NCBI GenBank assembly: GCA_027531565.1
Contig: JAPZSB010000005.1
Coordinates: forward strand, 62,001 to 126,000
DNA from: Beijerinckiaceae bacterium
Lineage (GTDB): Bacteria > Pseudomonadota > Alphaproteobacteria > Rhizobiales > Beijerinckiaceae
DNA length: 64,000 bases
Direction of reading: 5' to 3'
A program made the translations under genes and the position numbers. Position 1 is the first letter of the stretch. Each line of letters starts with the position of its first letter. This document shows, one piece after another, positions 1 through 9,212 of the stretch. A model generated the notes under the pieces. The model did no database searches. It saw nothing but the letters and a program-made list of their open reading frames with translations, and was not told the DNA's origin.

Positions 1-270
1 CAGCCCGACGCCGGAGACAGACCGGACACGCGTCACGCCTGGCACGCCGTTCATCTGCGTCTCGATCGGGAACGTGACGAGCTGTTCCACCTCGGGTGGC
101 GCGAGGCCTTCCGCCTCGGTCATGATGGTCACGGTCGGCTTGTTCAGATCGGGCAGAACGTCGACCGGCAGGCGCGACATCACGAAGGCGCCGTAGAGCA
201 TCAGCACGCCGGCAAAGGCGAGGACCAGCAGGCGATTGCGCAGGGATTGCGTGACAAGGAACGAGAACAT
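1..270 (-). CDS. Heavy-metal efflux RND pump, N-terminal part (cut by window edge)
   Basis: The first 90 codons of an inner-membrane RND pump of the CusA/CzcA heavy-metal efflux type; the rest lies beyond the left edge. The start is an ATG at 270, four bases after the stop of the adaptor gene, so the two are translationally close. Visible are the first membrane helix (about residues 13-30), then [10 protein letters not shown] (34-43) and [11 protein letters not shown] (52-62), the conserved opening of the first periplasmic porter loop in this family. Family knowledge: the pump exchanges protons for metal ions and works with the periplasmic adaptor encoded just upstream and an outer-membrane channel. 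Metal specificity cannot be read from this fragment. Confidence 0.9.
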   Translation of the reverse strand, partial: MFSFLVTQSLRNRLLVLAFAGVLMLYGAFVMSRLPVDVLPDLNKPTVTIMTEAEGLAPPEVEQLVTFPIETQMNGVPGVTRVRSVSGVGL

Positions 271-274
271 CGGC

Positions 275-1702
275 TCAACGCACCTGATGCAGCAGCTCGG
301 CGCCGGTCGTCACGATCCGGCGGCCCGCCTCGAGCCCGGACAGGACAATCACCCGCTCGGCATCCAGCGGCTCGACGCGCACCTCGCGCGGCACGAACCG
401 CTCGGGATTGGACTGTTCGTAGACCAGCATCGTGCCATTGGCCGCGCGGATGACGCTGGCGCGCGGCACGGCAATCCCCTCCTGTTGCCGGCTGGTGGCC
501 ATGGTGACGGTGACCAGCTGGCCGAGCCGCAGCCCGGCCTCCCGGGCGAGGATCGAGAAATGGAGCGGCACTGTCTGGTTGCGGTCCGACAGGCCAGCCC
601 CCTCGAAAGCGAGCGTCAGCGCCCGTCCGTCCGGCAGGACCGCGCTGCCCCGATCGCCCACGACGACACCGGCATAGCTCAGCGCCTCGACCCAGAGGCG
701 GTCGGGATCGACGATCTGGAACAGGATCGAATTCGGATCGGCCATCTGGCCGGCCACGACATTGGCAGCCGCCAGCACGCCATCCACGGGCGCGAGAAGC
801 GGCTCCGGCTCGCGCTGGATGCGCTCCACGACCTGCCGGCGGGCCTGAAGCCCGGCCAGCTCCAGCTCGGCATCCTCGACCTGCGCCCGCGTCACCGTGC
901 CGGCCGTGACCTGCCGGTAACGTTCGAGCCGGCGGGAGACCAGGGCCATCTGCTGTTCCAGTTCGCGGATCTGCTGCGCCTGGCTGGCAAGGTCGGCCGT
1001 CGAGATGGCGGGCTGGACCACGGCGAGAACATCGCCGGCGCGCACGCGCGTTCCCAACCGCCGGAACCCGCCCGGCGGCGCGGAAATCCGGCCGGCCACG
1101 GAAGCCTGGACGACGCCGCTGGCATTCGGATCGGGCACGATCCGGCCGGGCAGGGTGGCGACCTGCGGATGGACCGCCCGTTCGATCTTGAGGTTCGCAA
1201 GCCCGAGAATGCGCTGGGTGGCTTTCGGCACGAAAACCGCGCCGTCGGGCATCCGCTGGGCGAGGTCGGTGGCGCCCGGCTTCGGCTTGCCCGGTTCGTC
1301 GGGCGGGACGACGAGCGAGGCGGTCAGCACATCGATCTCGCCGTTCGCGGTCACGGTCGCGATCAGTTCGTGGCTGCCGGGCTTGGTGGCGAAGGGCGCA
1401 TCGGTCTGGAAATTGCCGCCCGGGATCGGTCTGGCCTTCTGCGGACCGGCGGGCGTCTCGAGCTCGATCTCGGCATCGCTCACCGGCTGGTTGCCGATGA
1501 ACCGGTCGAGATGCAGCGTCAGCTTGCCGTCACGGAATACGCCCACCAGTTCGAAACTCTCCGACGACGCGTCGAACCGGGGCGCAATGCTGGCGGAGAC
1601 GGGCGGCGGAGGTGCGCCATGGTCATGCCCCTCATGGGCGGAAGCGGCCAGACCGGCCACGAGCAACAGCGGCAGGCTCAACCTGAATGCACCGACCTTC
1701 AC
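275..1702 (-). CDS. RND efflux periplasmic adaptor subunit (CusB/CzcB-type, HlyD family)
   Basis: 475 aa. An N-terminal signal peptide (about residues 1-22, cleavage near ASA) is followed at once by a His-rich segment, HEGHDHG, a likely metal-binding site seen in CzcB/CusB-type adaptors. The middle holds the barrel-sandwich/lipoyl-type domain split by an alpha-helical hairpin (about 255-305, rich in Q, E, R and L), and the C-terminal half the beta-barrel and membrane-proximal domains. It would bridge the RND pump encoded next to an outer-membrane channel. It lies 83 bases downstream of the sensor kinase gene on the same strand, so regulator, kinase, adaptor and pump probably form one transcription unit. 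The His-rich start suggests a divalent or copper-type metal, but the ion is inferred. Confidence 0.9.
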   Translation of the reverse strand: MKVGAFRLSLPLLLVAGLAASAHEGHDHGAPPPPVSASIAPRFDASSESFELVGVFRDGKLTLHLDRFIGNQPVSDAEIELETPAGPQKARPIPGGNFQTDAPFATKPGSHELIATVTANGEIDVLTASLVVPPDEPGKPKPGATDLAQRMPDGAVFVPKATQRILGLANLKIERAVHPQVATLPGRIVPDPNASGVVQASVAGRISAPPGGFRRLGTRVRAGDVLAVVQPAISTADLASQAQQIRELEQQMALVSRRLERYRQVTAGTVTRAQVEDAELELAGLQARRQVVERIQREPEPLLAPVDGVLAAANVVAGQMADPNSILFQIVDPDRLWVEALSYAGVVVGDRGSAVLPDGRALTLAFEGAGLSDRNQTVPLHFSILAREAGLRLGQLVTVTMATSRQQEGIAVPRASVIRAANGTMLVYEQSNPERFVPREVRVEPLDAERVIVLSGLEAGRRIVTTGAELLHQVR

Positions 1703-1785
1703 ACCGCACCTCTTCCCGGAATTCCTGTCCGGCCTCTATGCGCGAGGCATGATTCAACGGGATTGCGCGATTGTTGCAGAATGTT

Positions 1786-3120
1786 TCAGGCGGGGTTGTC
1801 CGCGTGGCGTGGTAAATGGACCGTCACGAGAAGCCCGCCTTCCGGACGGTTTTCAAGGACGATGCTGCCGCCATGGCCTTCGATGATGTCGCGGGCGATG
1901 GACAGGCCAAGCCCGAATCCGCCGGTTTCCCGCGAGCGGGAGGCCTCGAGACGGGTGAAGGGCTCGAACATTTCCGCCATACGATCCTCGGGAATGCCGG
2001 GTCCGGAATCGGCGATCCTGACCGCAACCGCCGGATCGCTGGCCTCGATCGTGATTTCCGCCTTCCCGCCATATTTCACGGCGTTGTCGATCAGGTTGCC
2101 GAAGGCCCGCTTGAGCGCGAGGGGGCGGCCCTCGATCACCAGGGTGGTCGGTCCGGCAAGGCGGGTGGAGGCCCCCTGGTCCGAGGCCTGATCGGCCAGG
2201 GTGGCGAGAAGGGCCGCAAGGTTCAATGGTCGGACCGCCTCATCCTTGCGGTCGCCGCGCAGATGCGCCAGCGTCTGGTCCAGCATGCGCTCCATGTCGC
2301 GGATATCCGCGACGAGCCCCTCGGCCTGTGTCCGGTCAGCGAGCGTTTCGGCCCGCAGTCGCATGCGGGTGAGCGGCGTTTTCAGATCATGCGACACGGC
2401 AGCAAGGGTCTGTGTCCGTGTCGCCATCAGCGTGCGTATCCGGGCCTGCATCTCGTTGAAGGCGACCGCGGCATCGCGGATTTCCTGCGGCCCGGTTTCC
2501 GGCACGTCGACCCGGTCCGTTCCATGATAGAGCAGCCGTGCGGCCGAGGCGAAGCGCCGCAGCGGCGTGGTCATCCAGCCGATCACCAGCACCGAGATCA
2601 CCACGACGCCAAGCGCCATCAGGCTGGTGGAAACCCAGGTGCCGTGGGTGGTCGAAGGCCGGGCGTCCGGTGCAAAGAGCGTGATGTTGACCCAGCTCTC
2701 GTCCGGCAGCCGGAGCGAGATCAGCACGAGATGCGGATCGGTTTCCGCCTTCCGGTTGGCGCCGATGATGATATCGTCATCGACCAGTTCCGCCGCCTGC
2801 TCCTTGAGCCGCACCCGCAGGCCCTGCCACGCTTCGGCGCCCGGCCCGCCGGGGCGGGCCCGCTCCGTCGCGCTCCAATGCGCCTCCACCGGCCCGCCCG
2901 AAAGCTCGTGGGCCACGCTCTCGCGTTCGGCCGGCAGGACACGCATCACCGAGCGCCGGATCGTAAGCAGCCGGTCCGCCAGCCGCGCCTCGTTGGCGAG
3001 GCTCATCTCGCGATCCAGTGCATGCTGGTAGGCATAGAGGCTCGCCACATGGACGATGCCCACGCCGATCAGCATCAGCAGGACGGTCCGTGCCGTGAGG
3101 GAATTGAGCCAGCGTTTCAT
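1786..3120 (-). CDS. Sensor histidine kinase (two-component system)
   Basis: 444 aa membrane kinase. Helices at about residues 12-32 and 165-185 bracket a periplasmic sensor region of some 130 residues. A HAMP linker follows (about 183-235), then the HisKA dimerisation helix with phospho-acceptor H244 in AVSHDLKTPL. The HATPase_c domain shows an N box (NLIDNAVKYG), G1 box (DSGPGIPEDRM) and G2 box (GGFGLGLSI), so it looks catalytically complete. Its ATG overlaps the stop of the response regulator gene by four bases (ATGA). The downstream metal efflux genes suggest it senses periplasmic metal, but the ligand is not evident. Confidence 0.93.
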   Translation of the reverse strand: MKRWLNSLTARTVLLMLIGVGIVHVASLYAYQHALDREMSLANEARLADRLLTIRRSVMRVLPAERESVAHELSGGPVEAHWSATERARPGGPGAEAWQGLRVRLKEQAAELVDDDIIIGANRKAETDPHLVLISLRLPDESWVNITLFAPDARPSTTHGTWVSTSLMALGVVVISVLVIGWMTTPLRRFASAARLLYHGTDRVDVPETGPQEIRDAAVAFNEMQARIRTLMATRTQTLAAVSHDLKTPLTRMRLRAETLADRTQAEGLVADIRDMERMLDQTLAHLRGDRKDEAVRPLNLAALLATLADQASDQGASTRLAGPTTLVIEGRPLALKRAFGNLIDNAVKYGGKAEITIEASDPAVAVRIADSGPGIPEDRMAEMFEPFTRLEASRSRETGGFGLGLSIARDIIEGHGGSIVLENRPEGGLLVTVHLPRHADNPA

Positions 3121-3848
3121 GCCCGGCTCACCCGGGGCACGAACAGATAGCCCGCACCCCTGACCGTGCGGATCATCGGCGGGCTGTCCTCGCCGGGCTC
3201 GATTTTCTTCCGAAGCCGGCTGACCTGCACGTCGATGGCGCGGTCAAACACCGCCTCGGGCTGGCTGCGCGCTGCATCGAGCAGGTGTTCCCGCGTGAGA
3301 ACCCGGTTGGGGGCTTCGAGAAAGGCCAGCAGAAGGTCGAACTCACCCGTCGAGAGGTCGACCATCACCCCGGCGGGATTGGTCAGTTCGCGGCGCTCGG
3401 GCGAGAGGGTCCACCCCTCGAACCGGTAGCCGCGCAGCGGCGCCGCGCCGGCATCCGGCGCTGGCATCCCGCTGCTCCTGCGGAGCACGGCCCGGATCCG
3501 GGCCAGCAATTCGCGTGGATTGAACGGCTTGGTCACGTAATCATCGGCGCCGATTTCCAGCCCGACAATCCGGTCGGTTTCTTCGGTCCGGGCCGTCAGC
3601 ATGATGATGGGCATGGCGCTGCGTTGCCGCAGCTGGCGGCAGAGTTCCAATCCGTCCTGGCCCGGCAGCATCAGGTCGAGGATGGCGAGGTCATGATGCG
3701 ACCGCGCGAGGCAGAGCTGCATCTCGGCCCCGTCGCGGGCCTTGGTTACCGAAAAGCCATGCGTTTCGAGGAACGAGCCGAGCAGGGTGCGGATGTCGCT
3801 GTCATCATCGACGATGAGGATCGACGCAACAAACCTGTCCTGCTCCAT
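3117..3848 (-). CDS. OmpR-family response regulator
   Basis: 243 aa. The receiver domain has the acidic pocket DDD (14-16), phospho-acceptor D58 in LDLMLPG and a conserved lysine in TKPFNP near residue 108. A winged-helix DNA-binding domain fills the C-terminal half (VSRLRKKIEPGE and the RTVRGAGY end motif). I chose the ATG at 3848 because a GGAGG ribosome site lies about ten bases upstream; the reading frame extends further 5' but that extension is low-complexity Arg/Pro/Gly and unlike the family. It is first in the predicted regulator-kinase-adaptor-pump operon. Confidence 0.93.
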   Translation of the reverse strand: MEQDRFVASILIVDDDSDIRTLLGSFLETHGFSVTKARDGAEMQLCLARSHHDLAILDLMLPGQDGLELCRQLRQRSAMPIIMLTARTEETDRIVGLEIGADDYVTKPFNPRELLARIRAVLRRSSGMPAPDAGAAPLRGYRFEGWTLSPERRELTNPAGVMVDLSTGEFDLLLAFLEAPNRVLTREHLLDAARSQPEAVFDRAIDVQVSRLRKKIEPGEDSPPMIRTVRGAGYLFVPRVSRA

Positions 3849-3945
3849 CGCTGCGGAACCTCCTGCCACGCGCCTGCCGCCTTTCCCCTTCTTGGCAGAG
3901 CCGGGGGGCAGGCGGCAAGGGTATCGCCGGTCAGCCCGCCCGCAA

Positions 3946-4755
3946 CTACGGTCCGGGCGGATAGGCGCCGGTGGCAATGACCGGCTGGTCGATCAGGTCG
4001 ACGCCGAAGACCAGCAGGCGGTTCGCGTCCATCAGCATCACGCTGTAATTCGGGCCGCCCGTCTTCCAGGCGCAATCGCGGGTGGTTTCATCAAACCGCA
4101 TGTGGTGATTGGAGCCGCGCCCGGCATGGAACGGCAGGCCGCCCGGCAGGGTCCCGGAAATCGGCAGGTGCACATGGCCGATCACGATCATCCGGACACC
4201 GCCGGGATGCGCCGAGAGGATGGTCATCAGCGGGGTCGGGTCCTGCAGGTTGATCTTCTCGAAATGGGTCACGCCGAGATCGGCCGGCGGATGATGCATG
4301 AAGACCGTCACGGGCTTGTCCGGGGCCTCCTCGAGGCGTGCCTCCAGCCAGGCCAGCCGGGCAGGGCAGAGCCGGCCACCGCTCCAGCCGGCCTCGTTCG
4401 TATCCAGGAAGACGAATCGGCCGATCCCGCCCGGTAGATCCATCACCGATTGCACGAAGCCGTTCGGATCGACAGGGTGGTCCTGGAAGACGTCCCGGAA
4501 GGCGCGGCGGTCATCGTGGTTGCCGAGGAGCAGCCGCACCGGCATCGGCAGGCGCGAGATCTCGTCCCGGAACAGGCGGAAGGCTTCCCGCTCGCCGCGA
4601 TCCGTCATGTCGCCGGTGACGACAACGAGATCGGCATCGGCATGGCAGAGCAGGATGTCGTCAACGATGGCACGCAGCCGGGCAGCCGGGTCAAGGCCGT
4701 AGATCGTCTCGCCCGGGCGGACGAGATGGGTGTCGGTGATCTGGATGATCTTCAT
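3946..4755 (-). CDS. GpdQ/CpdA-like class III metallophosphodiesterase
   Basis: 269 aa calcineurin-like phosphoesterase with a complete set of metal ligands: D8 and H10 (TDTH), D49 (GD), N79-H80 (GNHD), H154 (MHHPP), H194 and H196 (GHVH). Length and motif layout match both GpdQ glycerophosphodiesterase and CpdA/Rv0805 cyclic-nucleotide phosphodiesterases. Its position after a Ugp-type glycerol-3-phosphate/glycerophosphodiester importer favours glycerophosphodiester hydrolysis to glycerol-3-phosphate plus alcohol in the cytoplasm; there is no signal peptide. It is separated from ugpB by an intrinsic terminator (4777-4811), so it is probably expressed by read-through or separately. Substrate is inferred from context. 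Confidence 0.85.
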   Translation of the reverse strand: MKIIQITDTHLVRPGETIYGLDPAARLRAIVDDILLCHADADLVVVTGDMTDRGEREAFRLFRDEISRLPMPVRLLLGNHDDRRAFRDVFQDHPVDPNGFVQSVMDLPGGIGRFVFLDTNEAGWSGGRLCPARLAWLEARLEEAPDKPVTVFMHHPPADLGVTHFEKINLQDPTPLMTILSAHPGGVRMIVIGHVHLPISGTLPGGLPFHAGRGSNHHMRFDETTRDCAWKTGGPNYSVMLMDANRLLVFGVDLIDQPVIATGAYPPGP

Positions 4756-4776
4756 GGGCTCCGTCCTGGGAAAAGG

Positions 4777-4811
4777 AAAAAAGGGCAGGCGATGCAGGAA
4801 GCCGCCTGCCC
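4777..4811 (-). terminator. Intrinsic terminator/attenuator between ugpB and the phosphodiesterase gene
   Basis: Read on the minus strand, a perfect 9-bp GC-rich stem (GGGCAGGCG / CGCCTGCCC, 4803-4811 with 4783-4791) encloses an 11-base loop and is followed by six T residues (4777-4782). This is a textbook rho-independent terminator, lying 11 bases after the ugpB stop and 21 bases before the next start codon. It probably terminates most transcripts after the binding-protein gene. Confidence 0.85.
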
Positions 4812-4821
4812 GTGCGGGCGC

Positions 4822-6105
4822 TCAGGCGCCCTTCATCATGTCGCGCGTCGTCTTGACGAGGTCGGAGAGGCCCTGTTCCGGCGTCTTCTCGCCGCGCATC
4901 ACCTGGCCGATAATGTCGCGCTGGGCGCGCCAGATCCGCACGGTGTTGCCGCCGGGATAGGCGCCCCACGGGCCGGCACGGTCGATCTGAAGGATCGGCG
5001 TCTTGTAGTTCGGGTTCTTCTCATAGAACGGGCCAAGGAAATCCGGGCCGGAGGCACGGGCATTGGTCGGCAGGTAGCCGGTCATCTCCACCACGATCTT
5101 CTGGGCTTCCGGGCCCGTCACGAACTTGATGAATTCCCAGGCGGCCTTCTGCTTGGCGGCATCCTGCGTCAGCATGACCACGGCATTGCCACCGGTCGGG
5201 ATGTAGCCATTCTTCGGGTCGTCCATCGGGAAGGTCGAGGTCTGCAGGTCGAACTTGTTGCCGACCAGCCCCGTCACCTGCGTGAGATGGGCAGGCGTCG
5301 AGAAAATGATTCCGATCTTGCCGGCGCCGAACTGCTGGCGGCTCTGGTCCCAGTCGATCAGCTGCATGCCGCCTTCGGTCACGAAACGGCGGAAGGTCTT
5401 TATGGCGTTGAGCCCGGCCGGGCCGTCAAAGGCGATATCGGTGCCCTCGGCATTGAGCAGGCGCCCGCCGGCCTGGCCGATCGCGGCTTCGAAGAGCCAG
5501 CTGTCGGGCCAGCCATGGACATCATAGGCCATGCCGTTGATGCCGTTGGCCGGGTCGTTGATCTTCGCGGCGAGCTTGATGATGCCGTCGAACGTCTTCG
5601 GGAAGTTGTTCGGATCACCGCCGGCTTTCTTCACCAGATCGGCGTTGAAATAGACGATCGGGTTCGAGGCGTTGAAGGCGATGCCATAGGTCTTTTTGTT
5701 GAAGACGGCGAGCGACATCAGGCTCTGCGGATAGTTTGTCTTGGCAAAATCGGCGCCTTCGGCGGCAAGCATGCCGTCAAGCACGGTCACCTGGCCACGG
5801 GCATCGAGGGTGCGGACCAGTTCCGGCAGCAGGTGGAAGCCGGAATAGAACAGGTCCGGCAATTGCCGCGTCAGCGCCGAGCGCAGGATCACCTGATGGC
5901 CATCATCATAGGTCGGCGATGGAGCCCGGAAATTGATCTTGATGTTCGGGTTCTTCTTCATGAACTCGGCGGCAACCGGCTCATGGAACCGCGCGAAGCT
6001 CGGGAAGCAGTAGAGCACGTCGAGCGTGATCTGCTGGGCATGGGCGGGCAGGATGGCGGCTGCGGAAAGGGCAGCGGCCAGCAGGCTTCGTTTGGTGAGG
6101 AACAT
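4822..6105 (-). CDS. ugpB: Glycerol-3-phosphate/carbohydrate ABC transporter binding protein (UgpB-like)
   Basis: 427 aa extracellular solute-binding protein of family 1. A Sec signal peptide (about residues 1-23, ending AHAQ) precedes the mature start QQITLDVLYCFPSF. The AEFMKKNPNIKINF segment and the GPEAQKIV segment in the C-terminal lobe are typical of UgpB/sugar-binding proteins. In the Ugp system it delivers glycerol-3-phosphate or glycerophosphodiesters to the UgpAE-C importer. It sits 90 bases downstream of ugpE and is followed by a strong terminator. Substrate assignment rests on sequence likeness and the neighbouring phosphodiesterase; a sugar substrate remains possible. Confidence 0.85.
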   Translation of the reverse strand: MFLTKRSLLAAALSAAAILPAHAQQITLDVLYCFPSFARFHEPVAAEFMKKNPNIKINFRAPSPTYDDGHQVILRSALTRQLPDLFYSGFHLLPELVRTLDARGQVTVLDGMLAAEGADFAKTNYPQSLMSLAVFNKKTYGIAFNASNPIVYFNADLVKKAGGDPNNFPKTFDGIIKLAAKINDPANGINGMAYDVHGWPDSWLFEAAIGQAGGRLLNAEGTDIAFDGPAGLNAIKTFRRFVTEGGMQLIDWDQSRQQFGAGKIGIIFSTPAHLTQVTGLVGNKFDLQTSTFPMDDPKNGYIPTGGNAVVMLTQDAAKQKAAWEFIKFVTGPEAQKIVVEMTGYLPTNARASGPDFLGPFYEKNPNYKTPILQIDRAGPWGAYPGGNTVRIWRAQRDIIGQVMRGEKTPEQGLSDLVKTTRDMMKGA

Positions 6106-6195
6106 GGAGACGCCTCCTGTGGGTGTCGGCTTTCGGGTGCATTCGGGGGAGAGACGGTTCCGGTCGGCGCACCCTGCCGGCCGTCGCCGGAAGGG

Positions 6196-7047
6196 CTATT
6201 TGATGCCGGTCATGGTGATGCCCTGCACGAAGCGGCGGCGGGCGAGCAGGAACACCAGCACCAGCGGCGCGGTGATGATCGTGGCTCCGGCCATCAGCAC
6301 GCCATAGGAGGCGCCGGTCTCGGAATTGGCAAAGAACAGCATCCCGAGCGGTGGCGGCGCGTAATCCATCCGCTGGATCACGATCATCGGCCAGTAGAGG
6401 TCGTTCCAGTGCGCGACGATCGAGAAGATCGAGAAGGCCGCAATAGCCGGGAGCGCGCTTGGCACGACGATGCGCCAGAGGATCTCGAACTCGCCGAGGC
6501 CATCGACCCGCGCGGCCTGCAGGATCTCGTCCGGAAAGCCGCGGAAGGTCTGGCGGAACAGGAAGATGGCGAAGACCGACAGGAAGAACGGCACCATCAT
6601 CGCGAAGTAGCTGTCCAGCAGGCCGAACTCGGCGAGCGCGAGATAGATCGGCAGTGCCGGCACCTGAATCGGGATGCAGAGTCCGCCGATCACGGCCGCG
6701 AAAAGCAGGCCCCGGCCGGGAAACCGCAGCTTCGCAAGCGCATACGCGGCGGGAATGGCCACGAGGAGCTGGATGACGAGGATGCCGCCACAGATGATGA
6801 CGCCGTTCAGCATAAAGCGGAGAAGCGGCGCCTGTTGCAGGGCGGCGCTGAAATTCTCGATGGCGTGCAGGCTGCGCGGGATCGGGTTGAGCCCGCCGGT
6901 CAGGATCTCGTCCGGCGCGCGGATCGCCGTGAGCAGCATCCACAGGAAAGGCAGCAGCATGAAGGCCGCGCCGAGCATCAGCACGGCATGGGCGCCTGCG
7001 AAGCGCAGCAGCCGGCCTGTCGAAAGGGGGAAGCGGGCCGCCTGCAT
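6196..7047 (-). CDS. ugpE: ABC transporter permease (UgpE-like)
   Basis: 283 aa inner-membrane permease with six predicted helices. It carries the EAA loop typical of binding-protein-dependent permeases (about residues 186-205, EILQAARVDGLGEFEILWRI), which contacts the ATPase. The start is ATG at 7047, overlapping the upstream permease stop by one base (TGATG). The frame stays open further upstream but that would lie inside ugpA. It forms the heterodimeric pore with the product of the gene before it. Order on the minus strand is ATPase, permease, permease, binding protein. Confidence 0.9.
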   Translation of the reverse strand: MQAARFPLSTGRLLRFAGAHAVLMLGAAFMLLPFLWMLLTAIRAPDEILTGGLNPIPRSLHAIENFSAALQQAPLLRFMLNGVIICGGILVIQLLVAIPAAYALAKLRFPGRGLLFAAVIGGLCIPIQVPALPIYLALAEFGLLDSYFAMMVPFFLSVFAIFLFRQTFRGFPDEILQAARVDGLGEFEILWRIVVPSALPAIAAFSIFSIVAHWNDLYWPMIVIQRMDYAPPPLGMLFFANSETGASYGVLMAGATIITAPLVLVFLLARRRFVQGITMTGIK

Positions 7048-7964
7048 CAGTAATGCACCCGGCGGTCGAGCTGGAAGGCCTGGAAGACCGAGAAGGCCAG
7101 CATGAATCCGAGAAAGATCACGGTGAGCGCAGCCGAGTAGCCCATTTTGAAATACTGGAAGCCTTCCAGATAGATCGCGTAGAGCAGCACCTCGGAGCCA
7201 TCCCGCCCGCGGGTGAGAACGGCCACCGTGTCGAAGACCTTGAAGGCGGTAATCGAGGTCGTGACGGCCACGAACATCGTCGTCGGCGCCAGCTGCGGCC
7301 AGGTGACAGTCAGGAAACGGTCGATCGGGCCGCCGGCGCCGTCGATTTCCGCCGCATCGTAAAGATCGCGCGGGATCGCCGTCAGGCCGGCAAGGAACAG
7401 GATCATGTTGAACCCGATCAGGTTCCACAGCCCGATCACCGTCAGGGTCGGGATCAGCAGGGAAGGCTCCGAAAGGAAGGCGATCTCGGAAAATCCGGCA
7501 GCCTTGAGCATGCCGTTGATGGGCCCGAGCTTGGGATGGAGCAGGAACTGCCACACCGCCGCCATCGCGATCAGCGTTGCCGTGACCGGCAGGAAATAGG
7601 CCACCTCGTAGAAGCCGCGTGACCGCGTCCGTCCATGCACCAGCAGCGCTACCAGCAGCCCGAGAAGGACGCCGCCGGGCAGGACGAGCGCCACGTAGAG
7701 CAGGGTATTGCCCATCGCCCGCCGGAAGACCGGGTCGGACAGTGCCTTTTCGAAATTCCCGAGCCCGAGCCAGCGGATCTGCAGCGCGCCGATCTCGTAG
7801 TCGGTCAGGCTGAGCACGAGCAGACACAGCAGGGGCGCAAGGATGATCGCCAGCAGGAGCACGGTCGCCGGCACCACGAACAGCGTTCCGGCCAGCCATT
7901 CCCGGGCGGGGCGTGACCGGCGCGGCACCCGGTCGAGGGCCGGAGCGAGGGCGAGGGTCGTCAT
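7047..7964 (-). CDS. ugpA: ABC transporter permease (UgpA-like)
   Basis: 305 aa permease, first helix about residues 29-53, with the EAA loop at about 203-225 (LYDAAEIDGAGGPIDRF). It pairs with the UgpE-like permease to make the membrane channel of the family-1 carbohydrate/glycerol-3-phosphate importer. Its ATG overlaps the stop of the ATPase gene by four bases (ATGA), and its stop overlaps the next start by one base, so the three genes are tightly coupled. Confidence 0.9.
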   Translation of the reverse strand: MTTLALAPALDRVPRRSRPAREWLAGTLFVVPATVLLLAIILAPLLCLLVLSLTDYEIGALQIRWLGLGNFEKALSDPVFRRAMGNTLLYVALVLPGGVLLGLLVALLVHGRTRSRGFYEVAYFLPVTATLIAMAAVWQFLLHPKLGPINGMLKAAGFSEIAFLSEPSLLIPTLTVIGLWNLIGFNMILFLAGLTAIPRDLYDAAEIDGAGGPIDRFLTVTWPQLAPTTMFVAVTTSITAFKVFDTVAVLTRGRDGSEVLLYAIYLEGFQYFKMGYSAALTVIFLGFMLAFSVFQAFQLDRRVHY

Positions 7965-9127
7965 GCCGCCGCTCCGATCCGGGCCGGGAGGGTCCGGGTG
8001 GCCATCCGCAGGCCGGACGGATCGAAGAGATGCGCCTTGTCGGGCGCAAAGCCGATGCCGTAGGTCTCGCCGGGCTGGTATTGTGTGGTCTCGTCCTGCG
8101 GGATCCGCACGATCAGCCCGGTCTGCCGGTCCTCGACGAGGTCGAGATGCAGGAGGCGGTCCGCGCCGTGATGCTCGCTTCGCCGAAGCGTTGCCATTGG
8201 CATGGCACGGTCGCAGACGGCATGGAGCCGGATATGCTCAGGTCGCAACCCGAGCGAAACCGGGCCTGCTTCCCCTTCGGCTGCCAGGAGCCCGGTTGGC
8301 AGGCTCCCGAGCAGGACATGGCCCTGAGGGTCGAGGCGCGCGGGCAGGATGTTGATCGCGGGCGAGCCGATGAAGCGCGCCACAATCAGCGAGGCGGGGC
8401 GCTCGTAGAGTTCGGTCGGGGTTCCGATCTGGGCGAGGCGCCCGCCATCCAGCATCGCGATGCGGGTGGACATCGTCATCGCCTCGATCTGGTCATGCGT
8501 CACATAGACGAAGGTGGCGCCGAGGCGTCGATGCAGGTCCGTCAGTTCGTCGCGCATGTGGACGCGCAACTGCGCGTCGAGATTCGAGAGCGGTTCGTCC
8601 ATCAGGAACAGGCTCGGCTTGCGGACCATCGCGCGGGCGAGGGCCACACGCTGGCGCTGGCCGCCGGAAAGCTGCCCGGGCTTGCGGGCCAGCAGCGGCT
8701 CGATCTGCAAGGCTCCGGCTACCGCGCCGATCTCGCCGGCAATCGCAGCCTCGATCCGCTTCCGGCGTGGTGAAAGATACCGGAGAAGCGGCAGCCGCTC
8801 GGCCAGCGAGAGCCGGTCCACCATGAGGGGAAGCGCGATGTTCTCCGCCGCGCTCATATGGGGGTAGAGCGCATAGTTCTGGAACACCATCGCGATGTTC
8901 CGCGCGCGCGGCGACAGCCCGTCCACGGCGCGACCGGCGATCCGGACATGGCCAGCATCCTGCCGTTCAAGCCCGGCAATGATCCTCAGGAGGGTCGACT
9001 TCCCGCAACCCGACGGCCCGACAAGGGAAAGGAATTCCCCTGGTGCCACAGTCAGATCGATCTCGGAAAGCACGCCGGCCTTGCCGAACGCCTTCGAGAT
9101 CCGTGCCAGTTCCAGGCTGTGTTCCAC
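7961..9127 (-). CDS. ugpC: ABC transporter ATP-binding protein (UgpC/MalK type)
   Basis: 388 aa. Walker A is GPSGCGKST (37-45), the ABC signature LSGGQRQRVALARA lies near 170, Walker B ends LFLMDEP, and the H-switch is in YVTHDQIEAMTM. The C-terminal third is the TOBE/regulatory domain of the MalK/UgpC subfamily (ILPARLDPQGHV, LGLRPEHIRL). A stretch of about 30 residues before the signature (LSLAERLPLLRYLSPRRKR region) is longer than in the usual MalK helical domain. It powers the importer made by the next three genes and is the first gene of the operon, an order less common than ugpBAEC. Confidence 0.92.
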   Translation of the reverse strand: MEHSLELARISKAFGKAGVLSEIDLTVAPGEFLSLVGPSGCGKSTLLRIIAGLERQDAGHVRIAGRAVDGLSPRARNIAMVFQNYALYPHMSAAENIALPLMVDRLSLAERLPLLRYLSPRRKRIEAAIAGEIGAVAGALQIEPLLARKPGQLSGGQRQRVALARAMVRKPSLFLMDEPLSNLDAQLRVHMRDELTDLHRRLGATFVYVTHDQIEAMTMSTRIAMLDGGRLAQIGTPTELYERPASLIVARFIGSPAINILPARLDPQGHVLLGSLPTGLLAAEGEAGPVSLGLRPEHIRLHAVCDRAMPMATLRRSEHHGADRLLHLDLVEDRQTGLIVRIPQDETTQYQPGETYGIGFAPDKAHLFDPSGLRMATRTLPARIGAAA

Positions 9128-9212
9128 GCCGTGCCCCTCCGCACCGGCGGCTTAGAACCCGGACTTGACGTTTGGATGACGCGCTGGCTCAGCGTCTGGC
9201 GCGGGCCTCGCG

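Noticed and set aside
236-2191. Very long open frame antisense to the RND adaptor and kinase genes
   Set aside because: Shadow frame typical of GC-rich DNA; the opposite strand encodes clear HlyD and histidine kinase proteins.
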